Part shown: one piece after another, positions 9,646-17,358 of the stretch
Layout of the letters: each line of letters begins with the position of its first letter
Numbering within the stretch: position 1 is the first letter of the stretch
Assembly: GCF_039540195.1 (NCBI RefSeq)
Contig: NZ_BAABEO010000020.1
Location: 124,001-188,000, forward strand
Direction of reading: 5' to 3'
DNA: 64,000 bases
Source: Zafaria ginkgonis
GTDB lineage: Bacteria > Actinomycetota > Actinomycetes > Actinomycetales > Micrococcaceae
Position numbers and translations under genes: made by a program
The notes under the pieces: model-generated
What the model was told of the DNA's origin: nothing
The model's database searches: none
The model's input: only the letters and a program-made list of their open reading frames with translations

Positions 9646-9660
9646 TACCCTTAACGGATG
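9646..9660 (+). promoter_or_regulatory. -10-like element directly before lipoprotein gene (leaderless candidate)
   Basis: TACCCT at 9646-9651 is followed by six bases and then the ATG at 9658. This places a normal start site at or next to the ATG. There is no Shine-Dalgarno sequence. Confidence 0.4.
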
Positions 9661-10026
9661 CGATTTGCCCGTGTCCTTCCACTGTCCCTGTCCGCGCTGG
9701 CCGTTGTTGCCCTGTCCACGGGGTGCGCGGAAATCGCCGACACCGCCAAGCAGGCCGCCGGCGACGCTGCCTCCCAGGTGGCGTCCGACGTCGCCAACAC
9801 CGCCCGCACCGAGGCCGTGAAGGCGATCTGTGCTCCGGTGAAGGACGGGAAGGTCTCCGCCGGGGACATCCAGGCCCTCTCCGGGTGGGTGCTCGCCGCG
9901 GGCGAGAACGGCGTGCCGGCGGAGATCACCGGCCCGCTCCAGCAGATTGCCGAGGCCGGGGACAAGGCCCCCGCCGAGGCCGTCGCGGCGCTGGACGACG
10001 CCTGCGACTCCGCGTTGGCCCAGTAG
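9658..10026 (+). CDS. Small secreted lipoprotein, paralogue 1
   Basis: 122 residues with a signal peptide and lipobox LSTGC (Cys about residue 23), so it is probably lipid-anchored outside the membrane. The mature part has a helical linker (DTAKQAAGDAASQVASDVANTA) and then a compact domain containing two cysteines (ICAPVKDG and DDACD) that could form a disulfide. The next gene is clearly a paralogue with the same domain. No known family or function is recognised. The gene appears leaderless (see the -10-like element). Confidence 0.82.
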   Translation: MRFARVLPLSLSALAVVALSTGCAEIADTAKQAAGDAASQVASDVANTARTEAVKAICAPVKDGKVSAGDIQALSGWVLAAGENGVPAEITGPLQQIAEAGDKAPAEAVAALDDACDSALAQ

Positions 10027-10099
10027 CGCCACGCAGGGGCCAGTGGAGCCGGCCCCAATTCGGCGGTCGCTGTGCCCTATTCTTCGGGCGATTCCTGAG

Positions 10100-10114
10100 T
10101 AGCCTTGAAATATG
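10100..10114 (+). promoter_or_regulatory. -10-like element directly before second lipoprotein gene (leaderless candidate)
   Basis: TAGCCT at 10100-10105 is followed by six bases and the ATG at 10112. This is the same spacing as in the first paralogue. Confidence 0.4.
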
Positions 10115-10579
10115 CGAGTCGCACGTTCATTGCCTCTGGTCCTGTCCGGCGCCGCGATCGTGGCCCTTCTGAGCGGGTGCGGGCCGGGTGGCGGCAGCAC
10201 GGAGGAAGCCGCCAGCAGCGCCGCCTCCGAGCTCAAGTCGGCCGCCAGCAGCGCCGCCTCCGACGTCAAGGAGGTCGCCAGCAGCGCGGCCTCGGACGTC
10301 AAGGGGGCCGCCAGCGGTGCGGCCAGCAGCGCCGCCTCGCAGGCCGGGGACGCCGCCCGGACCCGGGCCATCGCGGGGATCTGCGCAACGGTGGATGACG
10401 GAGAGATTTCCGGTGGCGACCGCGCGCTCCTCACCAGTTGGACGCTGGCCGCCGAGAAGATCGGAGTCCCGGCCTCGATCACCGTTCCGCTCAACGACAT
10501 CGTCGCGGCCGGAAACCAGATCAAGGACGAAGACATCCAGAAGCTGAAGGACGCCTGCGACACGGAGCAGGCCAAGTAG
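10112..10579 (+). CDS. Small secreted lipoprotein, paralogue 2 with repeat linker
   Basis: 155 residues with the same signal style as its neighbour (MRVARSLPL, lipobox LLSGC) and the same C-terminal two-cysteine domain (ICATVDDGEISGGD ... DACDTE). It differs by an expanded linker of four 11-residue units of the form AASSAASDVKE, encoded by 33-bp tandem repeats. Such Ala/Ser-rich units would form a long helix or spacer holding the domain away from the membrane. Function is unknown. It arose by tandem duplication followed by linker expansion. Confidence 0.82.
   Translation: MRVARSLPLVLSGAAIVALLSGCGPGGGSTEEAASSAASELKSAASSAASDVKEVASSAASDVKGAASGAASSAASQAGDAARTRAIAGICATVDDGEISGGDRALLTSWTLAAEKIGVPASITVPLNDIVAAGNQIKDEDIQKLKDACDTEQAK
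10208..10339 (+). repeat. 33-bp in-frame tandem repeats, about four units
   Basis: Units start at 10208, 10241, 10274 and 10307 and encode AASSAAS-type 11-residue repeats in the linker of the second lipoprotein. The fourth unit is divergent. Confidence 0.8.
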
Positions 10580-10644
10580 TCCTGCACCGCCGTGGTCCTG
10601 CACAACTTAGTCCAGCACCGCGGCGGCGTCCCGGGCCGGGACCG

Positions 10645-11772
10645 CTAGACGTTCAGCCGGTACCCCCGCTTGATGACGGTGGCGACCAGCCCGGGCGCGG
10701 GCAGGGCCTGGCGCAGCCGGCTGACAGCCATGTCCAGGGCGTGGTCGCCGGAGGCCTCGGGCAGCAGCGCCGCCATCTCGGTGCGTGGCAGCACCGTCCC
10801 CTGCGCCTCCACCAGCGCCCGGAACAGCGCCAGCTGGGAGCCGCTGAGCTCTGCTTCCCGGCCGTTCAGCTCCACGATGCTGCCGCGGACCGTGCACTCC
10901 CCCAGCGCCGTGGCGAAGCGCCGGGTGCCCGCGCCGGAGAGCCGCTCGACGATCTGGCGGATCATCGCCCCCATCCGGAACCGGTCCGGGATCAGCGGCT
11001 CGATGCCCGCGTCCAGCAGCGGCTGGGCCGTCACGGGTCCCACCGTCGCCGCGACCAGGGAGGTTTGGAAGGCCTCCAGCAGCTGCGCGTACTTGCCGAG
11101 TTGGTGCGCGGCGCTCCACAGGGCATCGACGGCCGGGGCGGAGGTGAAGGTGACCACGTCCAGGCCCCCGGTGCAGGCGGCGTCAATGAGGCGTTCGACG
11201 CGTTCGGCGCTGCCCTCGGGCGCCACCCAGCGGTAGGGGGACACGGACAGGACCGTGGCCCCGGCGGCGCCCAGCCGGTCCAGGGACTCCAGGTCCCCGT
11301 ACCCGTGCAGCTGGACGGCGACGGTGAGTCCGTCGACGCCGTCGGCCAAGGCCCGGTCCACCATGGAGGCGGTGCGTTCGTCGGCGCTGATGCCCTCGTC
11401 GTCGAACCCGGCCGCGCGGACGGCGCCGCGGGCCTTCGGTCCGCGCACCAGGATCCTGCACGCCTCCAATGCCGCGGTCAGCTCCTCGCCCAGTCCGTGG
11501 GCGTCCGCGGCCTCGATCCAGCGCCGGAACCCGTAGGCGGTGGTCACCAGCAGCAGGTCGGGCCGGGCTTCGATGATGGCCTGGGTCTCGGCCACCAGTT
11601 CGGCGTCCTCGGCCACCGGGGCGATCTTCAGAACCGGCGCGTGCAGGATGCTGGCTCCGCGCCGGGTCAGGGCGTCGATGAGGTCTTCGGACCGGCGGTC
11701 GCTGGTCACGCCGATCCGGAACCCCGACAGGGGCAGGCCCGCGGGCTCCGGGCAGGGTGGTTCCACTGTCAC
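10645..11772 (-). CDS. hemD: Uroporphyrinogen-III synthase fused to a winged-helix regulator domain
   Basis: 375 residues. The N-terminal about 260 residues match the HemD fold (FRIGVTSDRRSEDLIDALTRRGA ... VVTFTSAPAVDALW ... VAATVGPVTAQPLLDAG), which closes hydroxymethylbilane to uroporphyrinogen III. The last about 90 residues resemble an OmpR-type winged helix (LNGREAELSGSQLALFRALVEAQG ... AVSRLRQAL ... VIKRGYRL). This fusion is known in actinobacteria near nitrite reductase genes. The start is GTG at 11770-11772, in a GTGA overlap with the cobA stop. In this operon it could supply siroheme precursor or act as a regulator, and the sequence alone does not decide. Confidence 0.88.
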   Translation of the reverse strand: MTVEPPCPEPAGLPLSGFRIGVTSDRRSEDLIDALTRRGASILHAPVLKIAPVAEDAELVAETQAIIEARPDLLLVTTAYGFRRWIEAADAHGLGEELTAALEACRILVRGPKARGAVRAAGFDDEGISADERTASMVDRALADGVDGLTVAVQLHGYGDLESLDRLGAAGATVLSVSPYRWVAPEGSAERVERLIDAACTGGLDVVTFTSAPAVDALWSAAHQLGKYAQLLEAFQTSLVAATVGPVTAQPLLDAGIEPLIPDRFRMGAMIRQIVERLSGAGTRRFATALGECTVRGSIVELNGREAELSGSQLALFRALVEAQGTVLPRTEMAALLPEASGDHALDMAVSRLRQALPAPGLVATVIKRGYRLNV

Positions 11773-12845
11773 AGGGACACCGCCGCGGTGCCGGGGAAGC
11801 CGGCCAGGTCCGCCACCGCGCCGGAGAGCAGCGCATCGTGGCCAACGGCCACCACCTCGCCGATCACGATCACCGCCGGCGAGGCGCACCCGGCGGCCGC
11901 AGCCGCGGGAACCAGGCCGTCGAGCCGGGCGACGGTGCTGCGCTGGGAATCGGTGAAGCCGCGTTCGACGATGGCGGCCGGGGTGGCCGGGTCCAGCCCG
12001 TGGCGCAGCAGCCCGGCGACGGTCTGCGGAAGCGTGGCGACACCCATAAGGACAACAATAGTGCCGCCCAGCCCGGCCATGTGCTTCAGCTCGGCCTCGG
12101 AGAAGGGATCGTGGCCGCTGGCCACGGTGAACATGCGGCTCACCCCGCGGTGGGTCACCGGGATGCCGGAGGAGCCGGGCACGGAGACGGCGCTGGTGAT
12201 GCCCGGGACCACGGTCACCGGGATCCCGGCGGCGGCGCACGCGGCGACCTCCTCGCCGCCGCGGCCGAAGACGAACGGGTCGCCGCCCTTGAGCCGCACC
12301 ACCGACTTGCCGGCGAGCGCGGCCTCCACGATCATCGCCTCGATCTGCCGCTGCGGCACCTTGTGGTGCCCGGGCAGCTTGCCGACGTCGACCAGTTCGG
12401 CGCCCGGGGCGAGGGCCGCCACGGTGCCGTAGGGCCCCAGCCGGTCGTAGAAGACGACGTCGGCGCGCGCCAGCGCGGCCAGCCCGCGGGCGGTGACCAG
12501 GTCGGCCGAGCCGGGGCCGCCGCCGACGAGGGTCACGTGCCCGCTGTCGTGCGCAGCCTCCTCGCGCACCAGCAGCAGCCGGCGTTCGCGGCACAGGGCG
12601 GGCAGGATCTTCCAGCCCGGATGCCCGTCCTCGACGGCGACCAGCAGGCTGGCCCGGCCCAGGACCGCGGAGACCTGCCCCAGCCCGGCGGGGGTGGCGA
12701 CGGCGATGACCTCCGCGCCCTGGGCACGGTAGCGGGCGGTGGCGCGCCGCGCGGCACGTTCGGCGCCGGCGACCAGGACGGTGTGGCCGCGCAGGTCGGC
12801 CGTTCCGAACAGCGTGGCGGACGGGTTTCCGGGGGTGGTGTTCAT
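11769..12845 (-). CDS. cobA: Uroporphyrinogen-III C-methyltransferase (siroheme synthesis)
   Basis: 358 residues. The C-terminal two thirds is a SUMT domain (VTLVGGGPGSADLVTARGL, DVVFYDRL, VVRLKGGDPFVFGRGGEE, PVTHRG) that methylates uroporphyrinogen III to precorrin-2. The N-terminal about 100 residues resemble a truncated Rossmann precorrin-2 dehydrogenase region (HTVLVAGAERAARRATARYRAQG) and may have lost full activity. It lies four bases after the nirB stop and overlaps the hemD-like gene, so it makes siroheme for the reductase in the same transcript. Confidence 0.92.
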   Translation of the reverse strand: MNTTPGNPSATLFGTADLRGHTVLVAGAERAARRATARYRAQGAEVIAVATPAGLGQVSAVLGRASLLVAVEDGHPGWKILPALCRERRLLLVREEAAHDSGHVTLVGGGPGSADLVTARGLAALARADVVFYDRLGPYGTVAALAPGAELVDVGKLPGHHKVPQRQIEAMIVEAALAGKSVVRLKGGDPFVFGRGGEEVAACAAAGIPVTVVPGITSAVSVPGSSGIPVTHRGVSRMFTVASGHDPFSEAELKHMAGLGGTIVVLMGVATLPQTVAGLLRHGLDPATPAAIVERGFTDSQRSTVARLDGLVPAAAAAGCASPAVIVIGEVVAVGHDALLSGAVADLAGFPGTAAVSL

Positions 12846-12849
12846 GGTC

Positions 12850-15561
12850 CTACTCCTCGCCGAGGGTGGTGGTGGGGGCGCCGACGGGGATGGCGGCACC
12901 GAGCGGGACCGGCCCGTTGGGGCGGCGCATGCCGCGCTCCTCGACGTAGGCCAGCGACTCGTCCTTCTGGTCCGGGGCGTTGACGAAGGAGCGGAAGCGG
13001 CGCAGGCGGTCGGGGTCGTTGAGGGTGGCGGCCCATTCGTCCTGGTAGTTCTCGACGTGGCGGGCCATCGCGGCCTCCAGCTCCTCGCCCAGGCCCAGGG
13101 AGTCCTCCACGACGACGGCGCGCACGTGGTCGATTCCGCCGTCGAGGTCATCCATCCAGTGGGCGGTGCGCTGCAGCCGGTCCGCGGTGCGGATGTAGTA
13201 CATCAGGTAGCGGTCCACGTACTTCACCAGGGTGGCGTCGTCCAGGTCCTGGGCCAGCAGCTTGGCGTGGGCGGGGTTGGCGCCGCCGTTGCCGCCGACG
13301 TACAGGTTCCAGCCGTCGGCGGTGGCGATGACGCCGACGTCCTTGCCGCGGGCCTCGGCGCATTCGCGGGCGCAGCCGGAGACGCCCATCTTGAACTTGT
13401 GCGGGGCGCGCAGGCCGCGGTAGCGCAGTTCCATCTGGATGGCCATGGCCACCGAATCCTGAACGCCGTAGCGGCACCAGGTGGAGCCCACGCAGCTCTT
13501 GACGTTGCGCAGCGCCTTGCCGTAGGCCTGACCGGATTCGAAGCCGGCCTCGACCAGTTCCTTCCAGATGTCCGGCAGCTGCTCCAGCCGGGCGCCGAAC
13601 ATGTCGATGCGCAGGGCGCCGGTGAGCTTGGTGTAGAGGCCGTACTTCTGCGCCACGTGGGCGATCACGCCCAGCTTCTCCGGGGTGATTTCCCCGCCCG
13701 GGATGCGCGGGACCACCGAGTAGGTGCCGTCCTTCTGCATGTTGGCCAGGGCGCGGTCGTTGGTGTCCTGCAGGGTGCCCAGCCCGGCGTCGAGCGGGTA
13801 GGCGGAGTGCTGGGAGGCGAGGATGGAGGCGATCGCGGGCTTGCAGATGTCGCAGCCCAGGCCGGTGCCGAAGCGCTCCATGACCGCCTCGTAGGAGGCC
13901 AGGCCGGCCAGCCGCACGGCCTCGAAGAGCTCGGCGCGGGAGAACTCGAAGTGCTCGCACATGGCCTTGGAGACCTCGATGCCGCTCTTGGTGAGCTCCT
14001 GCTCCAGCAGCTTCTTGAGCATCGGCACGCAGGATCCGCACTGGGTGCCGGCGCGGGTGCAGGACTTCAGCCCGGCCAGTTCCTGGACCGGCTCCTGGCC
14101 CTCGCAGGCCCCGCAGCCGCCGACGGCGTCGCGGATGCTCCCGGCGGTGACGTTGTTGCAGGAGCACAGCACGGCGTCGTCCGGCAGTTCGGTCTCGGGG
14201 GCCTCTCCCCCGCCGGCGGCGGAGAGGTAGGCGCCGGGTTCGGCCGGCAGTTCGCGTCCCAGCAGCGGGCGCAGCGAGGTGTAGGGGGCGGCGTCGCCGA
14301 CGAAGATGCCGCCGAGCAGCGTCTTGGCGTCGTCGCTGACCACGACCTTCTGGTAGACGCCGCGGGCCGGGTCGGCGTAGACGACCTCCAGCGCGCCGTC
14401 GGTCTTGGCGAACGCGTCGCCGAAGCTGGCCACGTCCACGCCCGAGAGCTTGAGCTTGGTGGCGGTGTCGAAGCCGGCGAAGGTGGCGTTCCCGCCGTTG
14501 AGGCGGTCCGCGACGATCTCCGCCATGGTGTTGGCCGGGGCGACCAGGCCGATGCACATGCCGCCGAAGTTGGCGACCTCGCCCACGGCCCAGACGTGCT
14601 CGACGTCGGTGGCGCAGCTTTCGTCGATCACGATGCCGCCGCGCACGCCCATGCGGAAGACCGGCGCGAAGTCCGCGTCGTCGAGCTCCTCGACGGGCAC
14701 CCCGGCGGTTTCCGCGGCGGCGGCCTTGGCGCGGCCGTTGAGGGTGCGGGCCAGCTCGTCCCGGGGACGGACACCGATCGAGACGATCACCATGTCCGCG
14801 GGGATGACGCGCCCGTCGGCCATTTCGACGCCGGTGACGACGGTTTCCCCGTCCACTTCCTCGGTGAGGACGGCTGAGGGGAAGACGCCGCCGTGGACCT
14901 CCAGGCCCTTTTCGGCGATGAGGCGGCCCATGGCCTGGCCGGCGCCCTCGTCCAGCTGCGTGCCCATGAGCCACTTGCCGCCGTCGATGACCACCGGGTT
15001 GGCCCCCAGGGACTGCACCCCCGCCGCGGCCTCCAGGCCCAGCAGGCCGCCGCCGATGGTGACGGCGTTGATGGTGCGGCCGAGCTTCTCGGTCAGCCGG
15101 GCCACCTCGGAGTTGATGCCCCACACGTCCTCGAGGTAGCGGTAGACGTGCGTGTGCTCGTTGCCCGGGATCGGCAGGGTGGCGGCGTTGGATCCGGTGG
15201 CCAGGACCAGCTCGTCGTAGCCGAAGCGGCGTCCGTCGGCGGTGAGCACTTCCCGGGCCGGCAGGTCCAGGTCCACGGCGCGGGCGCCGGTGACCAGTTC
15301 GACCGCCGGGTTCTGCCACAGCGCTGGGTCGCCCAGCGTCAGGTCCACGTCCATCTGCGTCAGCGCCTTGGACAGGGCCACGCGGTCGTAGGGGACGTGC
15401 GCCTCCTCGGTCAGGACGGTGACGTGCATGCCGTCCAGGCCGCGGGCGGCCACGGCCTCGGTGAAGCGATGGGCGGCCGGTCCGCCGCCGACGACCACGA
15501 TCCGGCGCACGCCGGCCGGTGCCGTGCTGTTGGTTGCCGTGCTGTCGGTTGCTGCGCTCAT
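12850..15561 (-). CDS. nirB: Nitrite reductase (NADH) large subunit
   Basis: Assimilatory nitrite reductase, 903 residues. Order: FAD/NAD-binding pyridine nucleotide disulfide reductase domain (IVVVGGGPAAHRFTEAVAARG, AVTIGGGLLGLEAAAG); BFD-type [2Fe-2S] domain (CSCNNVTAGSIRDAVGGCGACEG); nitrite/sulfite reductase domain with the siroheme/[4Fe-4S] cysteines CVGSTWC from about residue 690 and CAREC some 40 residues later. It reduces nitrite to ammonium with NirD. The ATG at 15559-15561 follows GGAGGAC. It heads a leftward operon with cobA and hemD, while nirD is transcribed divergently. Confidence 0.96.
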   Translation of the reverse strand: MSAATDSTATNSTAPAGVRRIVVVGGGPAAHRFTEAVAARGLDGMHVTVLTEEAHVPYDRVALSKALTQMDVDLTLGDPALWQNPAVELVTGARAVDLDLPAREVLTADGRRFGYDELVLATGSNAATLPIPGNEHTHVYRYLEDVWGINSEVARLTEKLGRTINAVTIGGGLLGLEAAAGVQSLGANPVVIDGGKWLMGTQLDEGAGQAMGRLIAEKGLEVHGGVFPSAVLTEEVDGETVVTGVEMADGRVIPADMVIVSIGVRPRDELARTLNGRAKAAAAETAGVPVEELDDADFAPVFRMGVRGGIVIDESCATDVEHVWAVGEVANFGGMCIGLVAPANTMAEIVADRLNGGNATFAGFDTATKLKLSGVDVASFGDAFAKTDGALEVVYADPARGVYQKVVVSDDAKTLLGGIFVGDAAPYTSLRPLLGRELPAEPGAYLSAAGGGEAPETELPDDAVLCSCNNVTAGSIRDAVGGCGACEGQEPVQELAGLKSCTRAGTQCGSCVPMLKKLLEQELTKSGIEVSKAMCEHFEFSRAELFEAVRLAGLASYEAVMERFGTGLGCDICKPAIASILASQHSAYPLDAGLGTLQDTNDRALANMQKDGTYSVVPRIPGGEITPEKLGVIAHVAQKYGLYTKLTGALRIDMFGARLEQLPDIWKELVEAGFESGQAYGKALRNVKSCVGSTWCRYGVQDSVAMAIQMELRYRGLRAPHKFKMGVSGCARECAEARGKDVGVIATADGWNLYVGGNGGANPAHAKLLAQDLDDATLVKYVDRYLMYYIRTADRLQRTAHWMDDLDGGIDHVRAVVVEDSLGLGEELEAAMARHVENYQDEWAATLNDPDRLRRFRSFVNAPDQKDESLAYVEERGMRRPNGPVPLGAAIPVGAPTTTLGEE

Positions 15562-15619
15562 GGTGTCCTCCGGTGTGGCTGGTGGGGCGGCGACTGGTGC
15601 GCCGGTGTTCCTGCCTTCC

Positions 15620-15673
15620 ACGGTAGGCAAGTGCTTTTGCCCCCGAGTGTCCCCAGTGTTTCGGCTGCGCAAC
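15620..15673 (-). promoter_or_regulatory. GlnR-like four-box array and -10 for nirB
   Basis: Read on the minus strand: GTTGC-N6-GAAAC-N6-GACAC-N6-GCAAA, then ten bases, then the -10-like TACCGT. The 11-bp period and the GaAAC box match the known GlnR pattern gTnAC-N6-GaAAC of actinobacteria. The array sits where an activator would overlap the -35 position. Binding itself is an inference. Confidence 0.6.
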
Positions 15674-15683
15674 GTTGATTTCA

Positions 15684-15699
15684 GGATTCCGCGGAATCC
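15684..15699. promoter_or_regulatory. Perfect 16-bp palindrome in nir intergenic region
   Basis: GGATTCCGCGGAATCC is self-complementary and lies between the two box arrays. It is a candidate site for a second regulator, unidentified. Confidence 0.45.
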
Positions 15700-15834
15700 C
15701 GGTGAGAGGGCCGAAACATGCCCGAAACACCGGCCCCAAAACCGGGCCCGGGGCCCGAAAAATGCCTCCACGCGTTTTAACGGCCAGTGCCCCCGAACCG
15801 CTCACGCCGGTGCCCCCGGCGGTGTGAGGGCGGA

Positions 15835-15888
15835 TTTACGGAGCCGAAACGCCGCCCCGTGCGCCCCGTAACAACCGCTCCCTAGGCT
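15835..15888 (+). promoter_or_regulatory. GlnR-like boxes and -10 for nirD
   Basis: TTTAC-N6-GAAAC-N17-GTAAC, then ten bases, then TAGGCT as -10. The N17 equals 6+5+6, so the boxes keep the 11-bp period seen upstream of nirB and upstream of the second nirD-like gene. Confidence 0.6.
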
Positions 15889-15949
15889 CGAACCATCCCG
15901 ATGCGGCCCGCCCCGAAAGCGGCCGGCCGCCGTATGAAAGGACACCCCG

Positions 15950-16333
15950 ATGACCATCCTCGTTGCCGAACGATCCGAGACCGATGCCTCCGAGCTGCGC
16001 TGGCACGACGTGTGCCGGCCCGGGGACCTGGAGCCCGGCTGGGGCGAGGCCGCCTGGCTCGACGGCCTGCAGGTGGCCCTGTACCGCTTCCCGGACGGCT
16101 CCTTCTACGCCGCTGAGCAGCGCTGCCCAGCCACCGGAGCCAATGTCATGGCCCGCGGCATCATGGGCAGCCGCTCCACCGCCGAGGGCACGGTCCACAC
16201 CGTCGCCAGCCCCCTGCACAAGCAGGTCTTCCGGCTCGACGACGGACGGTGCCTGGGGGACGATTCGCTGTCCCTGAGGGTCTTCCGCACCCAGGTCCGG
16301 GACGGACGCCTCTGGGTGGGAGTGCCGCGATGA
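15950..16333 (+). CDS. nirD: Nitrite reductase (NADH) small subunit
   Basis: 127 residues with the Rieske-like fold of NirD, which lacks the usual iron-sulfur ligands. Here the first ligand box reads CPATGANVMARG rather than CxH. It supports the NirB reductase. The ATG at 15950 is preceded by GAAAGGA, and the gene ends in an ATGA overlap with the chelatase gene. It lies on the strand opposite to nirB, unlike the usual nirBD operon. Confidence 0.92.
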   Translation: MTILVAERSETDASELRWHDVCRPGDLEPGWGEAAWLDGLQVALYRFPDGSFYAAEQRCPATGANVMARGIMGSRSTAEGTVHTVASPLHKQVFRLDDGRCLGDDSLSLRVFRTQVRDGRLWVGVPR

Positions 16334-17202
16334 CCGCCCTGCTCGACGGCCCGCGGCCCGTGTCCCTGCCCGTCCGCGGCGCCACCCTGCCGACCCCGCA
16401 CGACGCCCTGCCCGCCGCCCACGGAGCGTGGGGCGGCTGGGAGCCGGGAACGACGGCGTCGGTCCTGGTGGCCGCCTCGCACGGCACCGCAAGCCCCGCG
16501 GGGCAGGACGCGATCGCCGGACTGGTCGCAGCCGTGGCCGCGGCCCGCCCGGACCTCGCGGTGGTCCCGGCCTTCGTGGACGTCCAGTCCCCCGCCGTCG
16601 ACGCGGTCCTGGCGGAGGCTGACGCCGAGGCACGGATCGTGCCGCTGCTGCTTTCGGCCGGCTACCACACCCGGCACGACCTCGCCGGGGCTGCCGCGCA
16701 GCGCCCGGGAACCACCGTGAGCCGGCCGCTCGGCCCGGATCCGCGGCTGGCCGCGGTCCTGGAGCGCAGGCTGCGCGAGGCCGGGCTGCGCCGCGGCGAC
16801 CGGGTGGTGCTGGCCTGCGCCGGGTCCACCGATCCCGCCGGCGTGCGCGACTGCCAGGCCATGGCCCGGATGCTCTCCGAGCGGCTGGGCACCGGCGTCG
16901 AGGCGGCCTACGTCTCCGCCGCCTCCCCCACGCTCGCCGAGGCCGTCGCCCGGGACACCGCCGAGGCGCGGCCCGAGCCGCGGTCGCTGGGCGAATCCCT
17001 GCGCCGCTCCCTCGGCCGCGCGTGGCGGAGCCGGCGCCCCTCCCGGACCGTCGTGGCCACGTACCTGCTGGCCCCCGGGTTTTTCGCCTCCCGGGTCGCC
17101 GGGTGCGGCGCGGACGTGGTCACGGCCCCCCTGCTGGTGCCCGGCGCCGAGGTCCCCGCCGAACTGGTGGAACTGGTGCTGGAGCGTTTCGACAGGCTCT
17201 GA
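16330..17202 (+). CDS. Sirohydrochlorin chelatase (CbiX/SirB family)
   Basis: 290 residues. Two CbiX-like halves are visible: the first with the active-site region LVAASHGTASPAGQDA and LLLSAGYHTRHD, the second with VVLACAGSTDPAGVRDCQ and YLLAPGFFASRV. The enzyme inserts ferrous iron into sirohydrochlorin, completing siroheme for NirB. The start ATG at 16330 overlaps the nirD stop (ATGA). With cobA and the hemD fusion on the other arm, the locus encodes most of the siroheme branch. No separate precorrin-2 dehydrogenase is seen. Confidence 0.85.
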   Translation: MTALLDGPRPVSLPVRGATLPTPHDALPAAHGAWGGWEPGTTASVLVAASHGTASPAGQDAIAGLVAAVAAARPDLAVVPAFVDVQSPAVDAVLAEADAEARIVPLLLSAGYHTRHDLAGAAAQRPGTTVSRPLGPDPRLAAVLERRLREAGLRRGDRVVLACAGSTDPAGVRDCQAMARMLSERLGTGVEAAYVSAASPTLAEAVARDTAEARPEPRSLGESLRRSLGRAWRSRRPSRTVVATYLLAPGFFASRVAGCGADVVTAPLLVPGAEVPAELVELVLERFDRL

Positions 17203-17358
17203 TCGGTTCACGGAACCCCGGCGGATGGAAAACGGGTAGCGGCTGCGCTTACGGATCGCGGAAAGGGGCTGTAGCTTGTGGGGCGTTGGATCCGGGGCCG
17301 GATCCATAAGGCCGCTGGGGGGCGCCTTCCTGTTACTCGCACATCAGTGAGGTGTTCC

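Larger units (their letters stand above)
15562..15949. other. Divergent nirB-nirD control region
   Basis: 388 bases without a gene. It holds a four-box array and -10 facing nirB (15620-15673), a perfect 16-bp palindrome (15684-15699), a direct repeat of about 15 bases around GGGCC(C)GAAA (15708-15722 and 15751-15766), a GC-rich hairpin (about 15731-15755) and a second box array facing nirD (15835-15888). Confidence 0.7.

Noticed and set aside
7106..9820. Very long open frame on the plus strand opposite tex
   Set aside because: It is exactly antisense to a clear Tex protein, is rich in G, R, A and Q with no domain, and results from high GC at third codon positions.
13148..15805. Long alternative frame on the minus strand overlapping nirB
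   Set aside because: Arg/Gly/Pro-rich composition and no motifs. The real reductase lies in the other frame with all cofactor motifs.
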